Assembly: GCF_036850765.1 (NCBI RefSeq)
Contig: NC_089496.1
Coordinates: forward strand, 45,684,113-45,748,112
Direction: 5' to 3'
Length of the DNA stretch: 64,000 bases
From: Saccopteryx bilineata
Taxonomy: Eukaryota; Chordata; Mammalia; Chiroptera; Emballonuridae
In this document: positions 11,701-22,910 of the stretch, piece by piece
Numbering within the stretch: position 1 is the stretch's first letter
Layout: each line of letters starts with the position of its first letter
Made by a program: the position numbers and the translations under genes
Notes under the pieces: generated by a model
What the model was told of the DNA's origin: nothing
Seen by the model: the letters and a program-made list of their open reading frames with translations, nothing else
Database searches by the model: none

Positions 11701-12059
11701 CCGTCCTCTTTCCGACCGTGCGTCTCCCGGCAGGCTGCAGATGTGCGTGGGCTACGGAAGCCCTGGGGCTGGCTCCTCAGACGCCGGTTCCTTACCCAGT
11801 GGAGTCCATGCAGACCGCTGGATGCTCGTGTCCATCCCCAGGGGCTGTGCGCGGGACTGGGCCCACCACAGCCAATGGGCTTCCCTTGCGGGTCGCTTTC
11901 CTTTTGAATAGCACCTTAGGATGCCCTCCAGAGAAGTACCTTTATGTTCCTAACATACCTGAACACTTCATTTTCTGCTAAGTTGCTCAGTGTAAAACTG
12001 GAACTAAAGGTGAACTGGTTGGATTAGGGCAACAATTAATAGTATGTGTTAGACACACG
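11701..12059. other. Unique sequence, no gene seen
   Basis: Moderately GC-rich (about 11,690-11,890) with overlapping short frames but no splice context or homology. Confidence 0.4.
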
Positions 12060-12067
12060 GTTTAGGT

Positions 12068-12454
12068 CAGGGGTATCAAACTCAACTCAGCATGTGGGCC
12101 GCAGAGCAAGATCACAGCCGTTCGACGGGCCGCACTAGGTCTACAAAAGGCAACTGTTACGCAACACTTTTCTCACTGCAGTTGAAAACAAAAAAAAATC
12201 AGTACAACAAGCACAATCGTACATGCAGTTTACTCAGTGTCACAAAACGACCAGAAACTGTAGTTCGCATCACAACTGCTGTTAACTAAGCTAATATCTA
12301 GCTAGGATGCTAGAGAAATGAAAAATACAAGTAGGCCCCTAGGCTTACTTAATTTTATCCAAAATATTTTGAACTTCGTGGATTAGTCTGCGGGCCGCAC
12401 AAAATTGTTCAGCGGGCTGCATGCGGCCCGTGGGCCGCGAGTTTGAGACCCCTG
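12068..12454. mobile_element. Nonautonomous hAT element with intact ends and TSD
   Basis: A 387-bp element flanked by a perfect 8-bp target duplication GTTTAGGT (12060-12067 and 12455-12462). The inverted ends are CAGGGGTATCAAACTC and, read inwards on the other strand, CAGGGGTCTCAAACTC, with one mismatch. Subterminal sequences are rich in 'gggccgc'. The interior is AT-rich and codes for nothing obvious, so transposase must have come from elsewhere. End structure and TSD length identify the hAT superfamily. Confidence 0.88.
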
Positions 12455-12462
12455 GTTTAGGT

Positions 12463-12935
12463 GGATTATTCCTAGACTGAGTTTAGCTCAGTAATGCGAT
12501 AAAAGCCTCTCTCAGCCTCATGGCAGAGCCTGAGCCAAGGAGATGGGCAGTCTTCATGCGAAACCCAGGCTGTGCTCCGCAGCAGAAGGGGCAGGGACAG
12601 GGGCAGGGGCAGGCTGGCTCCGTTTCTGAGGCCTGCCATGCATTGGTAAGATCTTTTTAGGAGAGGCTGGCTGGTCACTTGTTCTAGAATATCATGGAGA
12701 TGGCGATTTAAACAACCTTAATTTCCAAACATGACAATCATAGAAATATAGCCTCAGAATGAGAATGGACTTCAGGATTATCTATCCCAGCTCCCACCCT
12801 CTGCAGAAATGCCTAAAGAACACTTGACAGGTGGTCATCTAGTCTCAATTAGAGCAAATCCAGTGACAGAGACCCCATCATTTTATAAGGAGACCTGTTT
12901 CATTTTTGGATAGTTCTATTAAAAAAAAAGCCTCT
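12463..12935. other. Unique sequence, no gene seen
   Basis: No coding exon. A short internal repeat of the GGGGCAGG type lies near 12,590-12,612. Confidence 0.4.
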
Positions 12936-12951
12936 CTCTTTAACATTTCTT

Positions 12952-13356
12952 TTTTTTTTTTTTTTTTTTTTTTTTCATTTTTCTGAAGCTGGAAACGGGG
13001 AGAGACAGTCAGACAGACTCCCGCATGCGCCCGACTGGGATCCACCCGGCACGCCCACCAGGGGCGACACTCTGCCCACCAGGGGGCGATGCTCTGCCCA
13101 TCCTGGGCGTCGCCATGTTGCGACCAGAGCCACTCTAGCGCTGAGGTAGAGGCCACAGAGCCATCCCCAGCGCCCGGGCCATCTTTGCTCCAATGGAGCC
13201 TTGGCTGCGGGAGGGGAAGAGAGAGACAGAGAGGAAAGCACAGCGGAGGGGTGGAGAAGCAAATGGGCGCTTCTCCTGTGTGCCCTGGCCGGGAATCGAA
13301 CTCGGGTCTTCCGCACGCTAGGCCGATGCTCTACCGCTGAGCCAACCGGCCAGGGC
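12952..13356 (-). mobile_element. GC-rich bat SINE (Rhin-like), copy 2
   Basis: Full-length minus-strand copy with a poly(T) tail on the plus strand. The target duplication CTCTTTAACATTTCTT appears at about 12936-12951 and 13356-13371. It carries an intact CTCF-like core CCCACCAGGGGGCGATG at 13075-13091, preceded by a shorter partial copy of the same motif. Confidence 0.9.
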
Positions 13357-13402
13357 TCTTTAACATTTCTTAACTGGTTCTCTTCTGCCCTGGGGAGCTA
13401 TA

Positions 13403-13710
13403 GAGCTGTGCTGTCCACTATGGTAGCCACTAGCTACATGTGGGACTACGGAGCACTTGAAATGTGGCTCATCCGAATTGAAATGTGTGTAAATGTAAAA
13501 TACATATGAGGTTTCAAAAATGTATTATGAAAAATTTCTACACTGATTACATGTTGACATGATACTGTTTGGGGTGTAGTAAGTTAAATGCAATGTATTA
13601 TTAAAATTAATTTCACCTGTTTCTTTTTACTTTTAAATGTAGTGATTAAAAAGTTTAAAGTTACACGTGACCAGCATTACATTTCTACTGCGTAGCGCTG
13701 CTGTAGAGTA
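13403..13710 (+). mobile_element. Old hAT-like element, copy A
   Basis: It starts 'agctgtgctgtccactatgg' and ends in 'gtagcgctgctgtagag', a worn inverted repeat. It contains 'gtagccactagctacatgtg' and 'gcacttgaaatgtggct'. The same element appears in inverse orientation at 48,798-49,120. The common 'ctgtccaatag' mammalian hAT family is the likely source; I cannot name it with certainty. Confidence 0.6.
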
Positions 13711-14394
13711 CTGTAAGTCTGCGCCCTTGTACAAGTGGTAGTCTTTAGATTTTGGAAGACTGCTATTGTATTTCTCCTATTTTTTTTTTCTTTTAGAATA
13801 AATGTCTTGGGTTTTTTCAAATGCTCTTTACTTAACATAATTTCCTTCACCATTCAGTATATTCCAGCTCTTCAGTCTCGACATTTCGCTGAATACTGTA
13901 AACTGAAGACTAATTAAGATGCACCAAACCCTTTGGACCCATTCTCTCCATTGCATGATATTACACTTCTGTTAAAGCACATGGCTTGCTCTAGTTTTTA
14001 TGGTGGCCCAATTATACTATTCAAGGGTTCTTAACTTATGGTCTGTGAACCCGGCTAGTCACAGATGAGTTTCAGCTAAAAATATAGACAAAATTTTATA
14101 ACTATGGGCACTCATCTATAAGATAGTTATTAGCTTTCCTACATTTTCAAAGAGAGCTGAGACCCACTAGATTGTATATATTAAGGCTATAGACACTTAA
14201 AACTCCTGGGATTTTTCTCTCTCGCAAAACTACTCTTAATCTCAATTTCTCATACTCTCACACTTTTGCAATCAATTTTTTTTAAATGAATGATTTTATA
14301 TTCTTCCCTTTTAAGTTCATTCTTATTCATGTCAGCCTGTTCTTTTAGATTATTGAGACCTGTTGCCTCTTTTGGTTCATTGGATAGTTAATGA
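13711..14394. other. Mostly unique sequence; possible hAT fragment
   Basis: At about 14,025-14,175 'gggttcttaacttatggtc' followed by 'gagctgagacccactag' may be a worn DNA-transposon relic. The rest is unassigned. Confidence 0.35.
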
Positions 14395-14912
14395 ATTAGG
14401 CTTCTCTCCCAGCCTTGTCACACCTGCAGTTTTGATAAGCGTGTCTCTTGTGTCTTCAACCATCGTGGGAATTTTGGAGTGGATAAGCCGTAGCTAGCTC
14501 TTGGGAGTCCGCCATTGTGGCTGCCCTTTGGGTAGGCAGTGATTCATCAAGCAGTCGGCGTTGCTTGGGTAAAGTTGTTCAACCAGCTACAAATCTACTC
14601 AACTGGACTGTCATTCGTGTCATTCTTGTCTGCCGGATGTCAAATTCTTTGCTGAAATCAAGATATATTTTTTTGTCCATGATAGTCCCCTCTTTTCCGC
14701 AACCTGTAAACCTGTCAAGAAGGGAAATGTTTTGGTGAAAGACTGATTTTCGGAACCCGGACCAGCTCCCAGCATGCACCGCTCTCTGGTTTTTACATAG
14801 TTTCAGAATGTTACTAGAGTTTGGACATTAAACCCACGGAACTGACTGTAGTTTCCGGAATCCACTTCCTCCATTCTCCTCCATTCTTTCTGAAAATGGG
14901 AACAATTGTCAT
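14395..14912 (-). mobile_element. L3/CR1 LINE reverse-transcriptase relic
   Basis: A minus-strand frame (about 14,579-14,779) reads ...GFRKSVFHQNISLLDRFTG... then IYLDFSKEFD. This matches the order and spacing expected around RT motif A (YLDFSKAFD) in CR1/L3 ORF2. Nucleotide similarity extends on both sides: 'gtttccggaatccacttcc' at 14,850-14,870 and 'gcagttttgataagcgtgtc' at 14,427-14,446. This is one of the oldest LINE classes in mammals, and it is broken by changes at both ends. Confidence 0.7.
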
Positions 14913-15376
14913 GATAAAGGCATGGTGTAAAATTAAATTTACGTTGGATTGAACATGGGAAATAACAGGCTTTTTAAGTTAGCTGAGCCACAGTAATAAA
15001 AAGTGATGATGAATATTAATGCGTTAAGTTAAAGGATAAAGTTATATGATGCTCAGAGCCTGAATAAAGATACTTTCTACCACTCTAATATATTCTGTCC
15101 TCAATTTAAGCCGTTTGCTCCTTAAAAGCAATTACTTTTGTTTATCACAATTTTTTTTGTTGACTCTTAATGTTTCTTTTCTAAGGTTCTGGAAGCTATT
15201 ATCTTTGAGAGTGCCATAGTTTATTTTGTTTTAAAGTCTAGAACAGCTAAATGCTTTCCCACTAAGAGTCATAAACATTTTTCTTCTCTCAGAAAAAGTG
15301 GCTGTCAGGATACTTCCCCTTCTCAACCTTCCAGAGTTATTAAGAAAGATAAAGTCTGGTTCTCAGAGACATAGGG
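14913..15376. other. Unique AT-rich sequence
   Basis: No coding exon or repeat recognised. Confidence 0.4.
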
Positions 15377-15925
15377 CCAATGGTTCCCACACTGGAGTCA
15401 CCTGGAACTTTTAAAATGTTAGTGTCCAGGTCACATTCCCAGAAGTCTGGACTTTTGGTTTGGGTGTGGATAGATGTCAGGATTTTTCTTTGTGTATGTG
15501 TATTTTTCCAAAGTTAGAAGGGGGGAGGCAGTCTGACAGACTCATACATACGCCCAACCGGAATCCACCCGGCATGCCCACCAGGGGGCTATGCTCTGCC
15601 CATCTGGGGCATTGCTCCGTTAACAGCTGGAGCCATTCTAGCACCTGAGGTGGAAGCCATGGAGCCGTCCTCAGCGCCCGGGTCAACTTTTGCTCCAATG
15701 GAGCCTTGGCTGTGGAGGGGAAGAGAGAGATAGTGAGAAAGTAGAGGGGGAGGGATGGAGAAGTGATGGGTGCTTCTCCTGTGTGCCCTGGCTGGGAATC
15801 AAACCCAGGACTTCCACACGCTGGGCTGACACTCTACCGCTGAGCCAACCAGCCAGGGCTAGACGTCAGGATTTTTGAAAGCTTCTCAGGGGGATTCTAT
15901 GTGTAGCCAATGTCAAATACACTGA
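15377..15925 (+). mobile_element. MER5-like hAT relic, interrupted by a SINE
   Basis: The left half (15,377-15,487) contains 'ccaatggttcccacac' and 'gagtcacctggaacttttaa'. The right half (15,861-15,925) resumes with 'gtcaggatttttgaaagc' and 'gattctatgtgtagcc'. The gap is exactly the SINE at 15,488-15,860, whose target duplication was copied from this element. Confidence 0.65.
15488..15860 (-). mobile_element. GC-rich bat SINE (Rhin-like), copy 3 (older)
   Basis: Target duplications AGATGTCAGGATTTTT (15472-15487) and AGACGTCAGGATTTTT (15861-15876) differ by one base. The tail is broken and many CpGs have decayed to TG or CA. The CTCF-like core is mutated to CACCAGGGGGCTATG. It looks like the oldest of the seven copies. 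Confidence 0.85.
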
Positions 15926-15933
15926 TCTAGGCA

Positions 15934-16112
15934 AATAGTTCTCAAAGTAGAGTTCCAGACCAACAGCATTAGTATGGCCTGGGACTTGCTGGAAATGCAA
16001 CACTTCAAGCCAAATCTATTGAATGAGAAACTCTAGAGGAGGAGCTCAGTAATCTGTGCTTTAACAAGCCATTCAGGTGCTTTTGATGCACGGGAAGGTT
16101 TGGAAACCATAG
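15934..16112 (+). mobile_element. MER5A-like hAT element
   Basis: About 180 bp, near the full family length. It runs from 'atagttctcaaagtagag' through 'gagaaactctagaggagg' and 'gtgctttaacaagccattc' to 'ggtttggaaaccata'. It sits about 10 bp after another MER5-like relic. Confidence 0.75.
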
Positions 16113-16477
16113 CTCTAGGCTTTCTTTTCTCCTGTAAAAAAGGTTGCCTTGTCAAATGCTATTGAACCTGAACACGTCTGGTCTGATGCCAGTGAAAGCT
16201 CTCTAAGGCCGCAGGAGTTGGCAGGTTCGCAGTGCAGAAAGCTGTGCGTGCTCTGTCTCTCTCTCAGCCGGCGAGCTGGCCCGCAGAATGTATAGTGGAT
16301 GCTTTCTTTCATCTAGTGTGTGCTCAGGACTGTCCTGTCCTCGGTTCCGGCTGCTCAACCCAGTTTGCTGATTGTGCCTTTCCTTCTTGTCCTTTATTTC
16401 CATCTACAGTGCATGCCTTTGAGCTGTGGGCTGATACCAGGTCTCCATGTGACAGTGCCAGATCGCTGCAAAAAAAA
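16113..16477. other. Unique sequence, no gene seen
   Basis: A 144-codon frame from 16,232 runs on only because of the following GGGA repeat. No homology seen. Confidence 0.4.
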
Positions 16478-16648
16478 ACGAAGGAAGGGAGGGAGGGAGG
16501 GAGGGAGGGAGGGAGGGAGGGAAGAGAAAGAGAGGAAGGGAGGGAGGGAGGGAGAGAGGAAGGAAAGAGAAAGAGAGAGAAGGAGGGAGGGAGGGAAGGA
16601 GGGAGGAAAGAGAAAGAGAGAGATAGGGAGGGAGGGGGGGAGGAAGAA
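16478..16648 (+). repeat. G-rich purine tandem repeat (GGGA/GGAA/GAAA)
   Basis: About 170 bp of pure purine on the plus strand with several uninterrupted GGGA runs (for example 16,487-16,521). GGGAGGGAGGGAGGG meets the usual G-quadruplex pattern. The polypurine strand could also form triplex DNA. Long open frames across it are artefacts. Confidence 0.9.
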
Positions 16649-16844
16649 AACCTTTCTGGCTATTAAAATGCAAATTTGACAGCCATCCCGGGCACTTGGA
16701 GGAAACAGAACGCACACATCAGCAGGCAGTCAGGAACTGGTGGCATAGATGGTTTGGAAGAAACTGGCCCAAACCTACACTGTCTGTGGCTGCGGGGCTG
16801 CTTGGCTGGCACTGGAGGAACTTGTGGCCCTTTTGGCTTGTCTT

Positions 16845-16975
16845 CTTTCTGGCCCTGTGACCTTGAGTGGCTCACATAATTTCTTTGAACCTGTTACCTC
16901 ATGTGTAAATAAAAAAAACAAAAACATCAGGGAGCAATGATACCTACCTCATGGGTCTATCATCAAATTATAGTG
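16845..16975 (+). repeat. MIR SINE relic
   Basis: 'ctgtgaccttgagtggctc' followed by 'tttgaacctgttacctcatg' and 'gatacctacctcatggg' gives the MIR core order. Confidence 0.7.
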
Positions 16976-17209
16976 TCTTTTGCTAGTTTTTCAGAACTAG
17001 AGCTCAGCCAAACTGTGGAGCAAACGTCTGTGCACAGAGCTTCATTCCCCATTTGCACCTAAAATGCTGACTAGCTTATTTGTCTGTCTGCCCCCATCCC
17101 ATCCCCATTAAACTATATACTTGTCAAAGAAAGGGGTTACTGTCTTACTCCACTTTGTCCCTTCCTCTGAGGTTCTCAAGAAGAGGGAAAACTAAACGTA
17201 ACGAGTCAG

Positions 17210-17420
17210 TGGAAATTGCCAAATGTCTGAAAGAGGGAAGAAACGTTGAGAGCCATGGGGACCAAGGCTGAGTAGATTGGTAGGCCTGGGAGACCAAGCA
17301 GATGGGTTTATACTTAGAAGCAGCAGGGAGCCATTGCAGAAGGCGGAGTGCGTGGTGTGGAGATGAAGGCAGGAGGAGGCATAGGTTGTACAGAACGAAC
17401 CCAAGAGGCAGACACCTGCA
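17210..17420 (-). mobile_element. L2 fragment, antisense (probable)
   Basis: 'gcagcagggagccattgcag' and the surrounding purine-rich stretch resemble the reverse of the L2 3' ORF2 region. The copy is weak and its limits are guesses. Confidence 0.45.
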
Positions 17421-18165
17421 AGCGTGCCGCTGGATACAGACATGGGACCTTGACAGTGAGAAAGAGGGGACCCAGAAAAAATGCTGATAAGCTGAGAACC
17501 TCTTCTAAGAGCTGATTCAGAGGGGAAAAAAATATTCCTCCAAAGTGTCTAGATCACAGAATTAGCAGAAGAATGGAAAAGTTCGTCAGAAGAGCGTAGC
17601 CAATTTCAGGAGGACAGAAGCTGGGGACGGGAGTTAGGATCAATTTCATCAGCTGGATTTCTATTTCTGTGAAGTGTCAAGTGGGCATACAGACCTCTTA
17701 AGATTTAAAATTTGCTTTTTCCTAAAAACATAGTGAAAGGGTGAAATAACCTCATCACTCTTCACATTTTAAGGAGTCCGTGTTTTATATGCTATCACTG
17801 TAGGCTTTAATTCTCTTTGGAAAATGAATACTCTGCTGGGTCCCCTGGGAGCTGTTTCTTGTGGCATTTGCACGGATGACCATCCTAGCTGAGTGCTTAT
17901 TATTAGATCCGGTGAAATATCGTTTAAGGTTAGCAGGGAGACATCACAGGCCACCCACTGGACACCCTGGGAATGAAAAAGAGGCCAAAGGTCTAGTGTC
18001 TTTAACTGGAAAAGTACAATTGCAGGATAACAATGGCCACCCCAGTGTGCATTACGGCTCGTGGCAACAAGCATAGTATGATATCATAAGAGAGGAAGAA
18101 AAGGCTGCAAATTTCCTTCCAAAGCCCACAGTGTGACAGCTTTACAATCTCCTTTTGAATGGTAT
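17421..18165. other. Unique sequence, no gene seen
   Basis: No coding exon or clear repeat. Opposite-strand frames near 17,770-18,076 have no homology I recognise. Confidence 0.4.
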
Positions 18166-18262
18166 CTGTATTGGTTTCCCATTGCTGCTGCAACAGATAA
18201 CCATGAATTCAGCGGCTTATAATTATTCCAGTATTGTAGCATCATGCTTCCAACGAGCATTC
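18166..18262 (-). mobile_element. MLT1-type LTR end fragment, antisense
   Basis: 'gtattggtttcccattgctg' then 'aacagataaccatgaattc' and 'gcggcttataa' match the reversed 3' end of MLT1-type LTRs. Only about 100 bp is recognisable. Confidence 0.5.
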
Positions 18263-19599
18263 CCATGCTTACCCTTCAGATAACCAGGCCCAAACAAGCA
18301 TGAGGGTCTCCATATTTGAAAACAGATCATTTCATTTTAAAAAGTACCTTTACTGTTAAAGTTGTTACCTCTTGTAACCTATAAAAGCGAGAGAGATTAT
18401 TCCTTTAAATGTCCTGGAAACATTTGAATGAACATAAGTTCTGTTTACTATCTGCTGTCTGACAAGGACATAAATTTAACACAGTAGAGTAATAATCGGA
18501 GAGCCAACAGCATACTTGGTGCCAACAGTAAAGCAAGACGTTAAAACAAGGTCAACCGTGGAAGTATTTTCCAGTTTTTACTTTTCCTATTGAGGTAAAT
18601 CAAAAGCAGTGTTAATCAGCGTTCCTGAGAAGCCCTTGGCCATTGAATGCTGCCATCAATTTAAGCTCAAATTTGTAAATACTTCCTCATTGTTAAAACC
18701 ACAATAATTATGTATGAGAGATTCAAATTGTACTTCTATCTTCATCTAGAGATCTTTACTATTTCAAATTCACTGAGAAATACCATAGCAGTGCTCATAT
18801 AATTAACATTTCTCTAGTTAATGCTATAAAAGTATTAACATTCATTTTCTTTGAGAAGTGTCTTTCGTTAATTATATCCATCTGTATTTTTTTAAAAAAT
18901 AAACTCATAATAAACTTATAACTCATAATGTTAGGGAAATGATAAAATAGGATGATAGCGTACGTACCCTTAGTTTAGCATTAAATTTTAGAAATATGTA
19001 TTCATTAGTTGAAAGATAAAGAGTAGTGATTTCCTCTGAAAGCAGTTCTTACTTACCTGAGCAAAATGGTGTTTATAAGTCAGATTAAAAAAAAAAGAAT
19101 AAAAAATTTTGCTCCTGGGTAATCAGCATTGCTAGTTAACCAAGTAACTGTGACTATGATTCCTGTGCAGCTCCCTTAACTAGACTGTTTTCCTCTGAAG
19201 CCAGTGGGAGAAGCTATGTGCATGAGAATGAAAAAAGTTCGAGTATATGGCTTTTTCTTGAGGGAAAGTAGGATTATTGCAAAAGCAAAATATGAGATGC
19301 AGAATAGTAGCATTGTCAGGTTTCCCAGGTAACATGAAGTCTAGTGAGTTTCCAGCCCCTTCGTTAGGGCCCTATGGCTTCGTGGTCACAGCTCCTGCGT
19401 CAACCCCAGCTGGCAGGAATCTCCTGCCCTCACTTGTACCAGAAGCACTCCATTTTATCTGGTTTACATATTTGTATCAATACATGTATCTGTGTATCTG
19501 CTTACTCTGATCTCTCCCCTCGCATCTTGTATAATACTGTAGTCCCACTTTCCCAGCTTTAATATTGTTATTTTATACTGTAAATGTTTATTTAGATTT
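18263..19599. other. Unique AT-rich sequence
   Basis: No exon or repeat recognised. Repeat-poor. Confidence 0.45.
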
Positions 19600-20980
19600 T
19601 TTCACTTATTTGTGTTTTCTTTGACCACCTTACTTCCTGGCATCTCAGACCTTTGTTTTGTGATCCTTATCTTTTCTGAATTGGATCCTTCAAATTTCCT
19701 TAATTGAGGGTCTTCTAGCATTATTACTTTTAGTTTGTGTGAAATGAGTTAATTCCCCCTTTGTACTTCAGGTTGATTGCTTCACTCAACATTTTGCAGA
19801 TTTTATTTAACTACAGCAAGTCAATGGCATTTGCTACTACTGTTGAGAAGTCTGGCACTGGTATAACTATTCTTTTATGAATAATCATTTTCCTCTAGAT
19901 GCTTTTGATATGGTCTTTATGACTTGGGTGTTTTGCCACTTTACGCGATGGGTCTTGGTGTGAGTTTACCCTCCTTGGGATTTGTGCTTTCTGAATTTGA
20001 ACATTTATATCTTTCATTTGTCCTTTAAAATTCCATGGCATCATTACTGGCATTACCTTCTTGAAGTCCAATTAAACGTTTATCAAATGTCTAATTCTAG
20101 TCTCTGTTTCTCATAAATATTCTTTCACAGTTACCGTATCTTTGTCTCTTTCCTGTGTTTTGGTTAAATTCTTATATGTTATCTTCCATTTTACCAATTC
20201 TTTCTTCAACTATGACTGATCTATTAAGCTATCCATTTTGCTTTTAAATTGCATTTTTAGTTGTTTAAATATTTGATTACTTTTCAAATATACCTTCTGT
20301 TTCAAAAGTATCTTATTATTTTCTCAGGATTTTTATTCCATATTTATTTCATTACCATCTCATAGTTGGTTATTTTATATTCTGTATCATCCATTCCAAT
20401 ACTCAGAATTCTTGGTGGTCCAGTTCAGCTGTTATTGTTTCTGCTGCCTCTCACTCATGAGACCTATTTCCTTGTGTACTTCATAATTTTGGGTTTTGAG
20501 TTCCTATTCAGCTTTATCTGTGTAAATCCTGCAAGGCCTCAGCTGAGGGTGAGTCCCCCAGAGAGAATCTGTGTTTATTTCTGCCAGGCCTTGCAAGTCA
20601 CCTCCCATCTGGGTCCACATTGGGTTAATTTCTTGGTTTGAGGTCTCCCGGATTGCATAGGTAGTACCAGTTTAACTCCAAACCTTCAAAGGACAGGCCT
20701 GTGGTTATAACTTTTCAGGGAAGATGTAATATTCCAACTCTGAGCCCAGGCTAAGACAGAAGACCTCCTTGTTATTTTCCTTTATGTGGTTTATATCAAA
20801 GGCCCACCCCTTCATTATTTTGGCTTTATATGAGGTCTCAGTTCCAATTCCCCATCTTGCTTAGGCCCCGGTGTGGCCATTAAAACCCAAACCTCTTGGC
20901 TGTAAAGATTGGCAAATGCCTACAGGATAATCGTAGAGTCAGCTAACACCTGTTTTCCAGCTCTTATGAGTTCCACTATT
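19600..20980 (-). mobile_element. Ancient L1 3' region, antisense
   Basis: The plus strand shows, in order, the reverse of an old (L1M-type) 3'UTR: 'ttgagaagtctggcactgg', 'gcgatgggtcttggtgtgag', 'ccttgggatttgtgctttctg', 'gaagtccaattaaacg', 'cttccattttaccaattc', and 'atactcagaattcttggtgg'. It is long (about 1.4 kb) but heavily diverged, without coding capacity. Confidence 0.7.
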
Positions 20981-22083
20981 TGTTTACCCTTCCTTTCTTA
21001 TAGCTCAACTATTTAAAAAGATGTTTATTAGATTTCATTCAGCATTTCTAAGCATCTAGTTCTAAATTTTTCTCCAAGCAGAAGTTTTTCATTATTTTTT
21101 CTGGTGAAGGAACTAAGGTCCCGAGAAGGTAATTGACTTTAAAAAGGAAAACCAAAACCGAGCCTCTGAGCTCCTTGTTCACGTCCTCGTAGATCACATA
21201 CAGTTATAGTGCTTCAGCTCCGAGAATTGGCGTTTGTTGTGTCATTCCTAGTAACTCTCGAGACAGCTCTGAAATTAGAAGTCAGTGTCCCCCAAACTGT
21301 GATAACTTGGTAAAATAAGGTGAGATGAAATCATCGTCACAAGGTCATTGGATGTATTATAGCTGTGAGATAAGAAGCCCGTGTCTTTCACTTCCAAGGC
21401 TGTGGTGACATGAGCAGAAAATTAAGTCATAACGATGTCTTCAAGTAGGTCTGTCTCTGAATCTGGAATTGAGACCACTAATCACAGAGAAGAACTATCT
21501 GTGGTTATTAAACAGACACATTTTTAGGATTCATACAGGTGTATTTTATCAGCACCGTGACTTTTTCACGTATAACAGCCTCAAGCTACGCATCTCTGCT
21601 ACATATAAGGAAAATAAGCATACTAGAAAAGGTATGTACATTAATTGTTTATGTATTCTCAAAAAGGTGAGCTTTATTTGCATCCTGAAAAAAATTTGAG
21701 TAATGCTGTAAAATACTACAATTAGCAAAGCTTAGACTAGGGAAAGCTAATAGGTTTTTGAGATTTCAATATAAAGAAAAAAGAAAATTATGAATTTCAA
21801 AGTTCCTCTTGAAAATGACTGAGTGTTTAGAAACAATCACAGCCATCAACAAAAATAACATATGTACATACACAAATATAGAATAAGAGGGTTGTGGTTT
21901 TGCTTTGCTTAATTACAAATTCCTGAATTGATATGTGAAATGGAAACATAATCAGCATTTCAAATTTTTTCTTCACTTTTTATCAGTTTTATCAAATATT
22001 TCATCTTGTTCTCAGATGTTCACTTTCCTTAAGCCTTTTTTTCCCCTAAATTTAAGAAAATTTAAGTTGTGGGCTTGGAACTT
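20981..22083. other. Unique sequence, no gene seen
   Basis: No coding exon or clear repeat. A short MIR-like piece may lie near 21,100-21,150. Confidence 0.4.
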
Positions 22084-22100
22084 CCTGTAGAGGGCGCTAT
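22084..22100 (+). promoter_or_regulatory. Candidate CTCF motif
   Basis: CCTGTAGAGGGCGCTAT resembles the CTCF core (CCASYAGAGGGCGC type) and lies in otherwise AT-rich DNA. Prediction from motif alone. Confidence 0.35.
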
Positions 22101-22862
22101 TGATATTGTCAACTATACTAAACATTTTTTTTAAATACATTGTTCATAAACTATAGTCTCTGCTTAGAAGTCCTTATGTTGATGTTTGAGAGAATTAAAT
22201 TAAAACCCCAAGCAGACTAATAACTATTAAGCTGTTTAATACTTGTGAAACCATCATCCCTCTGCTGCTAGTTTTTTAGCGCTGAAGTCTGAGCGTTCCC
22301 TCCCCACCCCCTGCTTTTATTATTTAATGAACAATTCCTCTTCTGGTCTGTATTAACAATGGTGCTTGGAACTCGGCATCGATAACACACTGTATGCCCT
22401 GTTGTGCTACATGTTGAATGATTTGTGTGTCTTTGAGAAAGTCCAGCTTCTCCTCTTAATCTGGTATCCTGGAGGCTCTGTAATTTACTCCCAGAGTTCC
22501 CTGCCATAACATATTTCATGTCAAATGGGAGGGTTTAAAAAAAGAAAACTCTTAATAGAGACATTTTCAAACAAAGACAGGGGGCAAAGAGGATCTTCTT
22601 AGGAGATTAAATGAGAACATAACCATAGCTTATTTTTCTTTTGTATTATTACGAGGCAATTGATGATTGCCTGGGGCTTTGCAGATGAATCAGACTTTTA
22701 ATAAGTTTCAGTGAGAACAGTGTTCACCAACGTAAGTTAATTAATTGCGCTTCTGTGTGAAAGCGCATGTAGATAGTGTTTTATTTTACCATGTAGACTG
22801 TTCATATAAAAAGGCACACAATTCTTTACTGTACTAATGCGTATCGGCAAACCTTTACAGAA
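22101..22862. other. Unique sequence, possibly constrained
   Basis: No exon or repeat recognised. The stretch at 22,600-22,830 lacks repeats and has palindromic features such as 'gcgcttctgtgtgaaagcgc' (22,747-22,766). It may be conserved non-coding DNA, which is inference only. Confidence 0.3.
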
Positions 22863-22910
22863 AAGATTATTTTGCTCTTCTTTAAAAAAAAAGAAGAGCA
22901 AAATAATCTT
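22863..22910. repeat. Perfect 21-bp inverted repeat with A6 loop
   Basis: Left arm 22863-22883 (AAGATTATTTTGCTCTTC plus TTT) and right arm 22890-22910 are exact reverse complements, separated by six A. Even without the T/A end pairs, 18 bp of mixed sequence match perfectly. No transposon flanks it. Confidence 0.95.

Noticed and set aside
16232..16717. Several 100-144-codon frames rich in E/G/R or P/S/L
   Set aside because: Translations of the polypurine tandem repeat on both strands.
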